Assembly (NCBI RefSeq): GCF_003002815.1
Contig: NZ_PVTF01000011.1
Span: 310,001-374,000 of the forward strand
DNA: 64,000 nucleotides
Source of the DNA: Umezawaea tangerina
GTDB taxonomy: Bacteria > Actinomycetota > Actinomycetes > Mycobacteriales > Pseudonocardiaceae
Direction: 5' to 3'
Part shown: piece after piece, positions 49,206 through 57,525 of the stretch
Layout of the letters: each line of letters begins with the position of its first letter
Position numbering within the stretch: the stretch's first letter is position 1
Translations under genes and position numbers: made by a program
Notes under the pieces: model-generated
What the model saw: the letters and a program-made list of their open reading frames with translations, nothing else
What the model was told of the DNA's origin: nothing
Database searches by the model: none

Positions 49206-51499
49206 GCCGCGTCCTCCCCTTGGTCCACCAGCACGAGCCGCAGCTCGGAGGTGTAGCCGGCGCCGGTGGCGTCCACCAGCCAGTTCTGCGACAGGTCGGG
49301 CAGCATCTCCGAGACCGTCACGGGCGCGGGCTCGAGTTGGTCGCCCGCCTGGCGCACGGCCTTGGCGAACCGGTCGACCAGCAGGCTCGCGGCGAAGTCG
49401 AGGAAGATCGGCTTGCGCTCCCCGCGCACCTTGTAGAAGGCCAGCCGGGGCAGGTCCTGCTCGGTCCGCCAGCGCTGGGCGGCGCGGAACCGGTCGACGG
49501 GCTGCTTGGCGGTCGCCCAGCCGATCTCGGCGGGCGGGAACGACCACGTCCGCCTGGCCAGCACCAGGCGATCGATCGAGACCCGCGGTCGGTGCGGAGC
49601 CGGTGGCAGCGGCCGGAAGGCGTCGACGACGGCCGCCGACAGCTGTTCCCCCAGCACTTCCAGCAGGTCGAACTCGCCGTCCCCGCGCCGGGAGCGCACG
49701 ACCAGCCGACCGGCCTCGCGGTGCACCTCCAGTGCCGCGGAGGGCATCACCGGTCCGGGCGCGCCGCTGTTGTCGTCGTGCAGGCACCAGTAGTAGAACC
49801 GCTCGGACAGCAGCGCCGCCGGGTAGACCCTGGAGTTGACCTGCGGCCAGTCCTTGGTCGGCACGGAGTAGATCCGGCGGTCGGCGTGGTCGCGCGCACT
49901 GGCGGCCAGCAGCCTGACCCGATCGGGATGCCGTTCGACGAACAGCCTGCTCTCCACGGTGTTGGTCGCCAGGTGCAGCTCACCGAGCACGACGGTGAAG
50001 TCCCCGCGCCGCAGCGCGTTGGGCCCGTCGGCGGCGATCATCAGGTCGGGGGAGAGGTACCGGGCCGACGACCACGGCAGCGGGGACGACGGGAACAGCT
50101 CGGCGACGCGCCCGGCGATCTCCTCCGCCCGCACCGAGTGCTCGCGCACGCCCGCGGGCACCTCCAGGACGCGGGCCCACCTGTCCTGGAACTCCGCCAC
50201 GGCGGCGGCGACCGGACGGGGCAGGCCAGTGCGGACCAGCAGGTGGGGCGTGGCCACCCCGACGAGCCGGGCCAGCGGCACCGAGGTGCCGCCGTCGTGG
50301 GCCAGGCACCTGTCGAACAGCGCGCCCAGCAGGTCGAGGTAGTTGCGCCCGGCGCGGGCGATCAGCCAGCGCGCGCTGTCGGCCAGGAGCCCGAGCGGTG
50401 CCGCGACGGCACGCCGGACCGGCAGCCCGAGCTCCAGGTCGACCGCCCGGCGGGTGTCCTCGTAGACGACCTTGCGGCCCGCGTAGGACTCGCCGTGGCG
50501 CCGGGTCGCGTCCTGCCCGGTGACGCGGCGGAAGGTCTCGTCCAGCTCGGCGACCGACGCCAGCACCTTGTCCGCGTCACCGGCGGAGGCCGCCGCGGTG
50601 TCGCGGGCCTGCACCAGCTCGTCGAGCAGGTCCAGCGCCCGCCGCCGGGCCGCCTGGTCGCCGATCAGGACCAGCTTGTCGCGCAGCGCCCGTTCGGGGT
50701 GCGCTTCCACGGGCCCTTCGAGGCTCAGGCGCACCAGGTGCCGGTCCCGCCAGTCCAGCAACGTCGGCAGCGCGTCGGCGCCGAGGTCGCGAACGGTCCT
50801 GGTGCCGTCGCACGCCCGCAGCAGTCCGGCGTGCTCCGCGCTCAGCCGCACCGGTTCGCCGTGCGGCCGCCGCAGCAGGTCCCCGTCCAGCCAGCAGCCG
50901 CCGACCGGACGGGGGACCAGCCACGGCTGGACGTCGGGGTCCCGCGCCAGCCGTTCGGCCAGCGCGTCGATCGCCCAGACCTCGAAGTACAGCCTGCGGT
51001 CGGTCACCAGCTCCGCGCCGTGCCGCAGCCGCACGGCCTCCTCGTCGTCGGTCAACCGCGCCCACACCGCGGGCCCGAAGAACCCGATGGTGTCGTTCTT
51101 GGTGGTGTAGCGCTGGAGGTAGTTGGCCATCGCGAGGAGGTGCCCCTGGTCGGGGCGCTTGCCGGGGACGCGGGGCGAGCGCACCTTGTCCAGCGCGTTG
51201 CGCACCATCGTGGGGTTCTGCCAGGCCAGGGCCTCCCGGAAGCGCGGGTCGGCGGCCAGGTCCCGCAGCCGCGGGCGCAGCACCAGCTGCCAGCGGTCCC
51301 AGTCCTGCCGGAACCGGGCGAGGTCGTCCGGCGACCGCCAGGACCGCTCGCCGGCCTCGGCCAGCTCCTGGTCGCTGAGCAGCAGCACGTCGGCGGCGGG
51401 GAAACCGGCGCCGCGCAGGACGAACTCCCGCCACACGTGCCACCCGGCGCCGTCGAGCGGCACCAGGTGCGAACTGTCCTGCGAACCCACGTGCGGCAC
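49202..51499 (-). CDS. LanB-type lantibiotic dehydratase N-domain-like protein (possible aminoacyl-tRNA-dependent enzyme)
   Basis: 765 residues from GTG 51499. The pattern matches the lantibiotic dehydratase N-terminal domain (PF04738): TMVRNALDKVRSP, YLQRYTTKNDTIGFFGPAVWARL, GRKVVYEDTRRAVDLELG, LVGVATPHLLVRTG and RYLSPDLMIAA. In LanB enzymes this half uses glutamyl-tRNA to glutamylate Ser/Thr; related PEARL enzymes add amino acids from aminoacyl-tRNA to carriers or peptides. The C-terminal elimination (SpaB_C) domain is not recognisable. No precursor peptide gene is visible in the operon, so the acceptor may be a carrier protein, sugar amine or unlinked peptide (inference). Confidence 0.78.
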   Translation of the reverse strand: MPHVGSQDSSHLVPLDGAGWHVWREFVLRGAGFPAADVLLLSDQELAEAGERSWRSPDDLARFRQDWDRWQLVLRPRLRDLAADPRFREALAWQNPTMVRNALDKVRSPRVPGKRPDQGHLLAMANYLQRYTTKNDTIGFFGPAVWARLTDDEEAVRLRHGAELVTDRRLYFEVWAIDALAERLARDPDVQPWLVPRPVGGCWLDGDLLRRPHGEPVRLSAEHAGLLRACDGTRTVRDLGADALPTLLDWRDRHLVRLSLEGPVEAHPERALRDKLVLIGDQAARRRALDLLDELVQARDTAAASAGDADKVLASVAELDETFRRVTGQDATRRHGESYAGRKVVYEDTRRAVDLELGLPVRRAVAAPLGLLADSARWLIARAGRNYLDLLGALFDRCLAHDGGTSVPLARLVGVATPHLLVRTGLPRPVAAAVAEFQDRWARVLEVPAGVREHSVRAEEIAGRVAELFPSSPLPWSSARYLSPDLMIAADGPNALRRGDFTVVLGELHLATNTVESRLFVERHPDRVRLLAASARDHADRRIYSVPTKDWPQVNSRVYPAALLSERFYYWCLHDDNSGAPGPVMPSAALEVHREAGRLVVRSRRGDGEFDLLEVLGEQLSAAVVDAFRPLPPAPHRPRVSIDRLVLARRTWSFPPAEIGWATAKQPVDRFRAAQRWRTEQDLPRLAFYKVRGERKPIFLDFAASLLVDRFAKAVRQAGDQLEPAPVTVSEMLPDLSQNWLVDATGAGYTSELRLVLVDQGEDAA

Positions 51500-51500
51500 C

Positions 51501-53456
51501 TCAGATCGTGGCGTATTCGGGATTGGACATGCCGCCGAGGCGGTAGCGCAGCGACGGCAGCCCGGTGCACGCGGTGGGCACGCCGAGCCTGCCCAGCTGC
51601 TCCAGGACGACGTCGTCCTCGCCGAGCCGCCCGGCCACCTCGTCGGGGGTGCGGGGACGGCTGAACCGCAGCAGCCGCAGCAGCCGGGTGTCGAAGAGCC
51701 AGGCGCCCATGTCGACCATGCCCGCCTCGACGCCGTCGCGGACGACGGTGCCCTCCGCGTCCACCACCCCCGCGCGTTGCAGGGACTGCCAGCGGTCCAC
51801 GGCCTCCTGGCCCGGCGGCAGCCACGGGAACCGGTCGACGGCCACCGGCCTGCTGTCGGAGTCCACGAGGGTGCGCCACGAGTGCGCCGCGGGCAGGTCC
51901 CGCGACACCAGCGCCAGCAGGCTGGCCAGGTGGTCGGGAGCCCAGGCGTTGTCGTCGTCGAGGAAGGCGGTGTAGTCGGCGTCGCAGGTCTGCGCGGCGA
52001 GCTGGCGCAGCGCGGCGATCCGCTCGAACGGCGAGTCCGGCAGCACCCGCCCGGTGTCCACGGTGATCACCCGCAGGTCGGGGAGTCCTTGCGCGGCAAC
52101 GGGGTCACGAGGTGCCGGGCCGTCCCACCACACCGTCACCCGCACGTCGGCGTCGACCTGCTGCGCGGCGACGCCTGCCAGCGCGGCCTCCAACGACGGC
52201 CGGTCGCCCTTGGTCACCACGACGACCTCGACCGAGGTGCGCCGGGGGACGGTCCGGGTCGGCGTCGCGCTGCCCGTGAGGGCGTCGACGAGCCCGTCGA
52301 GCAGCTCGTCCGCGGCCAGGAAGGCGTGGTGCGGCACCACGACGTGGGTCTCGTGCCACTGCCGCGAGCGCTTGGTGGGCGGCGCGAGGTGGCCGATCCC
52401 CGAGTACTGCTTGACCGTGCCCGGCCGGTACAGCGGACCCTCCGGCACCGGCGGGTACACCCGGTCCAGCGTCAGGCCGGTCCTCTCGGCGACCCGCGCG
52501 ACCAGCTCCTCCGGAGTGCCCCGGCCGTCGGGGATGCGGACCGCGAGGCCGTAGAAGTTGCCCGACCGCAACGCCCAGTCGTCGGAGGGGCAGTGCCAGC
52601 CCTCCGCCGCGAGCCGGTTCACGAACCGGAGGGCGGCGCGCGACCGCAGCGCGGCCTGCGCCGGGAGCCGGTCGAGCTGGTCGAGCAGCAGGGCGGCCGA
52701 CACCTCCGAGACGGAGTGGTTGGCCCCGTGCAGCAGGAACGCGGGCTCCAGCTCGTTGGCGGCCCCCGCGGCGACGAGCTCCGCGCGCTTGCGGGAGTCC
52801 ATGACCAGCGACTCCACCCGCGCGGCGACCTCCTCGTCGTCGGTGAGCACGGCCCCGCCCTCACCGCTGGTGATCACCTTGGTCGCCTGCAGGCTCATGA
52901 TGCTGACGTCGCCGAGGCTGCCGATCCTGCGGCCGTCCGCGGTGAGCGAGAGCTGGCTGTGCGAGGCGTCCTCGATGATCAGCGAGTCGGGGAAGCGGAC
53001 GCGGAGCGCGTCGATGTCGGTGTGCTGGGCGTACAGGTGGATCGCGAGCACCACGGCGGGCGACTCGATCGGCGTCTCCCCGATCAGGCAGGGGGACGCC
53101 TCGTCGGCGTCGTAGAACGCGGGCGTGGCCCCGACCCTGAGCACCGAGGTGGCGCAGCTGACCCACGTGGTCGCGGGCATCAGCACGACGTCGCCGGGAC
53201 CGATGCCCAGTGCCTGCAACGCCACCAGGATCGCGCTGGACCCGCTGGTGGTCAGCACGCAGTGCTCGCGCCCGGCCATGTCCGCCAGCGCCCTGGCGGC
53301 GGTGACGTTGCGCGAGGTCCACGTGCTGCGGGCGCCGCTGACGGCGAGCCTGCCGCTGAGCAGCGCGCCGCCCACCGCCTGCACCGACCACTCGTCCGTC
53401 TCCGGCCAGCCGGGCCAACGGCGGTCGGCCGGCACCGGGGGTGTCTGCTCGTTCAC
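51501..53456 (-). CDS. Fusion of DegT/DnrJ/EryC1 aminotransferase and GT-A glycosyltransferase-like domain
   Basis: 651 residues from GTG 53456, whose four-base overlap with the radical SAM stop fixes the start. Residues about 1-420 are a sugar aminotransferase/dehydratase of the DegT fold: TSGSSAILVALQALG, EDASHSQ, and the PLP-binding Lys in SLQATKVITSGEGGAV. Residues about 430-651 are a family-2-like GT-A domain: VEVVVVTKGDRPSLEAAL, then the nucleotide/metal-binding FLDDDNAW. The aminotransferase half would put an amino group on a keto-sugar nucleotide and the second half may transfer it. I know of no common example of this fusion. Confidence 0.85.
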   Translation of the reverse strand: MNEQTPPVPADRRWPGWPETDEWSVQAVGGALLSGRLAVSGARSTWTSRNVTAARALADMAGREHCVLTTSGSSAILVALQALGIGPGDVVLMPATTWVSCATSVLRVGATPAFYDADEASPCLIGETPIESPAVVLAIHLYAQHTDIDALRVRFPDSLIIEDASHSQLSLTADGRRIGSLGDVSIMSLQATKVITSGEGGAVLTDDEEVAARVESLVMDSRKRAELVAAGAANELEPAFLLHGANHSVSEVSAALLLDQLDRLPAQAALRSRAALRFVNRLAAEGWHCPSDDWALRSGNFYGLAVRIPDGRGTPEELVARVAERTGLTLDRVYPPVPEGPLYRPGTVKQYSGIGHLAPPTKRSRQWHETHVVVPHHAFLAADELLDGLVDALTGSATPTRTVPRRTSVEVVVVTKGDRPSLEAALAGVAAQQVDADVRVTVWWDGPAPRDPVAAQGLPDLRVITVDTGRVLPDSPFERIAALRQLAAQTCDADYTAFLDDDNAWAPDHLASLLALVSRDLPAAHSWRTLVDSDSRPVAVDRFPWLPPGQEAVDRWQSLQRAGVVDAEGTVVRDGVEAGMVDMGAWLFDTRLLRLLRFSRPRTPDEVAGRLGEDDVVLEQLGRLGVPTACTGLPSLRYRLGGMSNPEYATI

Positions 53457-54643
53457 GGGGTCTCCTTGCTGTTGCCGTTGCCGGAGGGCACCACCGCGAG
53501 GGGCAGCGTGTGCCGGGAGGGGACCTGCACGGACGGGGCGGGCGTGAAGCCGCCGCACAACGCGGGTGTCAAGGCCACCCGGTGGTCCTGGTAGGGCTCG
53601 TAGGACGTCTCGTCGAAGTCGACGTACCTGTTGTGGTAGCACCACTTGCACTCTTCGAACTGCTCGGACAGCCCGTCGCGGCCGAGGGCGTGCTCGGCGC
53701 GCAGCCGCTGGTAGGCGCTCCCGTTCCAGATGTCGTCGAACTTCGTGGTGGTCAGGTCGCCGAGCAGGTGCTGCTCCGCGGGCGCGCCGATGAGGTGGTC
53801 GCAGAAGCCGACCTGGCCGCGGTAGTTGACGTAGCAGTACATCCACGGGTGCGTGCAGGTCTTGTCCGCGTGCGCGTCCTGCGCCCACAACGGGTCCAGC
53901 GCCGCGTTGATCTGCACGTCGACGTCCAGCTCCCGCGCCGCCTCGGCCATGCCGGTCAGCTCGGCCAGCAGCTCCTCCCGGTGGTGCACCAGGTTGTCCG
54001 GGTCGTCCTCGCCGGTCGTCAACGGGTTGAGCTGCACCTTGATCCCCAGCTCGGCGGCCACCCGCACGATCTGGGTCAGCTCGGCCAGCGCGGCGGGCTG
54101 CACCACGACGTTGAGGTGGATGTTGTCCGTCCCGACGCCGCTCACCCTCGCCTCGTCGGCGAGGATCCGCAGGTTGCGCATGACGACGTCGAACTTGGCG
54201 CCCTTGCGGAGGATCTCGAAGGTCTCCGGCTCACCGGCGTCGAACGACACCGCGATCAGCGCGCCGCTGCGCACCAGCTTGCGCCACAGCTGCTCGTTGG
54301 GCACCGTCAGGTTGGTGACCAGCCGGATCCGGCAGCCGTGCGCGAGGGTCTTGTCGACGAACTCGGGGAAGCGCTTGAGGATGGTGCTCTCGCCCCAGCC
54401 GCGCAGGTCGACGATCTCGGCGGTGGGGAACAGCTCCTCGGCGACCCGGTCGAACAGCTCCGTGCTCATGTTGCGCGAGGGTTGGAAGGGGCCGGCGGAC
54501 CGGCACATCGGGCAGGACAGGTTGCAGTTCTCGGTCAGCTCGATGAACAGCACCCTCGGCATGCTGGTCAGCACCGTGGCCCTGCGTTCGAACTCGACGA
54601 TGTTCAGGTCGTGGTTCTCGGCTCGTGCACCGTTGTCGGTCAT
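53453..54643 (-). CDS. Radical SAM/SPASM-domain enzyme
   Basis: 396 residues. The [4Fe-4S]/SAM motif is ENCNLSCPMC (CxxxCxxC). VDLRGWGEST matches the SAM-amino-group (GGE-type) motif, and the C-terminal cysteines (TCTHPW, YCYVN, GFCDHL, EECKWCYH) form a SPASM region for one or two auxiliary clusters. Such enzymes oxidise alcohols, epimerise residues or form crosslinks. In aminosugar pathways (BtrN type) they oxidise a hydroxyl to a ketone, which would suit the adjoining aminotransferase (inference). ATG 54643 overlaps the thioesterase stop (ATGA). Confidence 0.88.
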   Translation of the reverse strand: MTDNGARAENHDLNIVEFERRATVLTSMPRVLFIELTENCNLSCPMCRSAGPFQPSRNMSTELFDRVAEELFPTAEIVDLRGWGESTILKRFPEFVDKTLAHGCRIRLVTNLTVPNEQLWRKLVRSGALIAVSFDAGEPETFEILRKGAKFDVVMRNLRILADEARVSGVGTDNIHLNVVVQPAALAELTQIVRVAAELGIKVQLNPLTTGEDDPDNLVHHREELLAELTGMAEAARELDVDVQINAALDPLWAQDAHADKTCTHPWMYCYVNYRGQVGFCDHLIGAPAEQHLLGDLTTTKFDDIWNGSAYQRLRAEHALGRDGLSEQFEECKWCYHNRYVDFDETSYEPYQDHRVALTPALCGGFTPAPSVQVPSRHTLPLAVVPSGNGNSKETP

Positions 54644-55686
54644 CCGGCGTCAGTCCTCCCGGCCAGCGCGTCGCGCACCAGGTCCCCGAAGATCGAGCGG
54701 AACTCCTGGTTGGCGAAGATCGCGTACTCGTAGTGCTCGGCGTCGATGTCGTGCAGGTGCAGGGCGGCCGCGTGGGGCTTCCAGCCGGGCACCAGCTCGA
54801 CGGGGGTGTCGGCGGCGAAGTAGTGCACCTCGCCGTCGTAGTGGCCCGGTTCGTACAGGCAGTCGGCGCGCAGGGTGCGCGCGAACACGAGCAGCTGGCG
54901 TTCCAGCGTCTCGGCGTCCATCTCCTCGGCCAGCGCGTGGGAGCGCCGCAGCGCCTCCACCACGCCGGCGTCGCCGGGGCCGACCTCGGCGTCGGGGGAG
55001 TCGCCCACCCGGCGCAGGATCTCGCGCAGCCTGCCCCGCTTCAGGTCGTCCTCCGACTGCAGCCTCTCCATCACCGTCGGGTCCGGCGGCTGGCTGTCGA
55101 ACATGGCGAGCAGCCCGACCTCGGCGCCGGACCTCCTGAGCCTGCAGGCGATCTCGAAGGCGATGGTTCCGCCCGTGGAGAATCCGCACAGCAGGTAGGG
55201 GCCGTCCGGCTGCACCCGGAGGATCTGCTCCAGGTAGGTCGTGGCGAACTCGTCGATGGTCGTGGGCACGTCGCGCTCGCCGTGCAGGCCCGCCGCCCGC
55301 ACCCCGGTGAGCTGGACGGGCAGGTGGTTGCGCAGGGTCCTGATCGCGAAGGCGTTGCCCGACGCGGAGTGGAAGTAGAACAGGTTCACCGCGCCCGGTA
55401 CGGCCCCGGCGGGCAGCTGCACGCAGCTCTCCGCGGGTGCCTGGGAACGCAGGTGGGCCGCGACCCGCTCCACGGTGTCGTGCTGGATGACCGCCTCCGC
55501 GGTCAGTTGCGCCCTGGTGACCCGCCGGACCCGGTCGGCCACCCTGGACGCCGCGGCCACGTACCCGCTGAGCGTCGCGAACCCGTCCCGCGGGGTGACC
55601 TCCGCCGCCCCCAGCTCGTCGGCGTAGGCCTCGGCGACCGCGGCCTCGAGCTCGTCCCGGAACCGTTTGCTGTAGTAGCCGGACAC
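54640..55686 (-). CDS. Thioesterase with N-terminal degenerate carrier-protein domain
   Basis: 348 residues from GTG 55686. Residues about 10-82 align with a peptidyl carrier protein (ELGAAEVTPRDGFATLSGYVAAASRVADRVR, read in parts; ending HDTVERVAAHL). The motif normally GGHS reads SGYV, so the phosphopantetheine-bearing Ser is replaced by Val. Residues about 95-348 are a type I-like thioesterase: oxyanion region LFYFHSASGNAF, nucleophile GFSTGGT, Asp in AMFDSQPPD, His in DAEHYEYA. It may release the NRPS chain, using the dead carrier domain as a docking surface (inference). Confidence 0.85.
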   Translation of the reverse strand: MSGYYSKRFRDELEAAVAEAYADELGAAEVTPRDGFATLSGYVAAASRVADRVRRVTRAQLTAEAVIQHDTVERVAAHLRSQAPAESCVQLPAGAVPGAVNLFYFHSASGNAFAIRTLRNHLPVQLTGVRAAGLHGERDVPTTIDEFATTYLEQILRVQPDGPYLLCGFSTGGTIAFEIACRLRRSGAEVGLLAMFDSQPPDPTVMERLQSEDDLKRGRLREILRRVGDSPDAEVGPGDAGVVEALRRSHALAEEMDAETLERQLLVFARTLRADCLYEPGHYDGEVHYFAADTPVELVPGWKPHAAALHLHDIDAEHYEYAIFANQEFRSIFGDLVRDALAGRTDAG

Positions 55687-55726
55687 TGGTTGTTGCCTCC
55701 TGTTCTGCCGCGCGTGCGCCTGCCGG

Positions 55727-56542
55727 TCAGGCGGGGGCGCAGATCCGGTTCAGCGCCTCGGCGTAGGGCGGTGCGCCGGGCAGCGACCAGTCCGGGTCGA
55801 AGTAGGGGTAGCGCTCGGTGTCGTACTCGTGCCCGGCGTCGAGGAAGGACAGGACGTAGTGGCGGACGGCGGCCGTCTCCCGCTCGTCGCGCGGAACGGC
55901 GGCGTAGGACGCGCTCCACTGCAGACGGTCGCGGCCGGACAGGCTGGCGTGCCACAGGTTGACGTCGAAGACGATGACGTCGCCGGGGTCGGTCTCCAGC
56001 GCCAGTCCCGGCCACAGCGCCGACTCCAGCTCCTCGTCGAGCACGGGCGAGCCGGGCGGGTTGTTCGCCCGGTGCTCGCGCAGCGAGTCGCTGACGTCCG
56101 CGTGGTGCGAGCCCGGCAGCACGCGCAGCGCGCCGGTGCCCGCGTCGAGCGGGTCGAGGTAGGCAACGACCTTGACCGCGTCCAGCTCGCGGACGTAGGA
56201 GTCCGCGTGCCAGCTGGAGGCGTCCCGGTAGAGGATCCCCTTGGCCGGCTTGGGAACCACGTCCCGGCCGAGGAAGGCACGGGCGGCGTCCACGATCCGC
56301 GCGTCCCCGAGCAGCGCCCGGCTCACCGGTGTGCGCGGTCCGGTCATCGGCAGGTAGTACCCCTTGGTGCCGCTGGCCTCCACGACCTGCTCGGTGGGCA
56401 GCTCGTAGTTGGCCGACAGCGCTTCCAGGACCTCGGCGCGCAGCCGGGCGACCTCGTCGCCGTCCAGCAGGTTCCTCAGGACGACGAAGCCGTACGTCGT
56501 GAAGAAGTCCGGGCTCTCCGTCGTCTTCGCCCGTTCAGGCAT
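55727..56542 (-). CDS. Phytanoyl-CoA dioxygenase (PhyH)-family Fe(II)/2OG oxygenase
   Basis: 271 residues from ATG 56542. The iron ligands are WHADSY (HxD) and the His in NLWHASLSGRDR, with Arg binding 2-oxoglutarate a few residues on. LRVLPGSHHADV is typical of PhyH enzymes, many of which hydroxylate or epoxidise secondary metabolites. The start overlaps the epimerase stop by eight bases. Confidence 0.88.
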   Translation of the reverse strand: MPERAKTTESPDFFTTYGFVVLRNLLDGDEVARLRAEVLEALSANYELPTEQVVEASGTKGYYLPMTGPRTPVSRALLGDARIVDAARAFLGRDVVPKPAKGILYRDASSWHADSYVRELDAVKVVAYLDPLDAGTGALRVLPGSHHADVSDSLREHRANNPPGSPVLDEELESALWPGLALETDPGDVIVFDVNLWHASLSGRDRLQWSASYAAVPRDERETAAVRHYVLSFLDAGHEYDTERYPYFDPDWSLPGAPPYAEALNRICAPA

Positions 56543-57515
56543 GCTCCACCTCCAGGCGGCTCTTCCAGTGGTCCGCGACGTCGGCGATGACGTCGTCCAG
56601 GCTCCGGCGCGGGCGGAAACCCACCCGCTCCAACGCTTTCGTGGAGTCCGGGACACGGCGGCGCATGTCCTCGAACCCCTCCCCGTAGGCCTGCTCGTAG
56701 CTCAGGTGGACGATCTCGCTCGTCGACCCGGTGGCGGCGACCACGCGCTCGGCGAGGTCGGCGATGCTCACCTGCTCGGTGCCGCCGAGGTTGAACACGT
56801 CGCCGTGCGCGCGTTCGTCCTCCAGCAGCGCCACCATGGCGGGCACCACGTCCAGGACGTGGCAGAAGCAGCGGATCTGCTCCCCGCCGCCGTACACGGT
56901 CAGCGGTTGCCCCGACAACGCCTGCCCGACGAAGCGGGGCACGACCATGCCGTACTGCCCCGTCTGCCGCGGCCCCACGGTGTTGAACAGCCTCACGATG
57001 ACCGCGGTCAGCCCGTGCTCGGTGACGTAGCCCTTGGTCAGCGACTCGGCGACCGCCTTGGCCTCCGCGTAGGACCAGCGGCTCTTGAGCGGCGACCCCA
57101 GGATCCGGTCGTCGTCCTCGCACAGGCCGACCTTGCTGTTCTTGCCGTACACCTCGCTGGTGGAGGTGACCAGGATCGGGACGTCGTGGCGCAGTGCCGC
57201 GTCGAGCACGACCTCGGTCCCGCGCATGTTGGTGCGCAGGCCCTGCAACGGCTTCTCGAGGATCCTGAGCACGCCCACGGACGCGGCGGCGTGGAAGACG
57301 CGGTCGACGTCGCGCACGCACCGGTCCACCACGTCGCGGTCGCACACCGAGCCGACCACCACCCGCAGACCGGGGTGGTCCGACACGGCCGCGAGGTTGG
57401 CCTCGCCGCCGATGCTCAGGTCGTCCAGGACGACGATCTCGTCACCGGCGCTGAGCAGGTGTTCGGTCAGGTGGGAGCCGATGAAGCCCGCGCCTCCGGT
57501 CACCAGGGTTCGCAT
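56535..57515 (-). CDS. NAD-dependent nucleotide-sugar epimerase/dehydratase (extended SDR)
   Basis: 326 residues. Cofactor motif VTGGAGFIGSHL, catalytic WSYAEAKAVAE (YxxxK), and CHVLDVVPAMVALLE support a GalE/RmlB-like extended SDR. It acts on UDP- or dTDP-sugars; which position it alters is not readable. ATG 57515 has GGAGG close upstream. With the UDP-sugar dehydrogenase, aminotransferase and PIG-L enzyme it forms a hexosamine/uronic-acid branch. Confidence 0.9.
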   Translation of the reverse strand: MRTLVTGGAGFIGSHLTEHLLSAGDEIVVLDDLSIGGEANLAAVSDHPGLRVVVGSVCDRDVVDRCVRDVDRVFHAAASVGVLRILEKPLQGLRTNMRGTEVVLDAALRHDVPILVTSTSEVYGKNSKVGLCEDDDRILGSPLKSRWSYAEAKAVAESLTKGYVTEHGLTAVIVRLFNTVGPRQTGQYGMVVPRFVGQALSGQPLTVYGGGEQIRCFCHVLDVVPAMVALLEDERAHGDVFNLGGTEQVSIADLAERVVAATGSTSEIVHLSYEQAYGEGFEDMRRRVPDSTKALERVGFRPRRSLDDVIADVADHWKSRLEVEHA

Positions 57516-57525
57516 GTTGCCTCCT

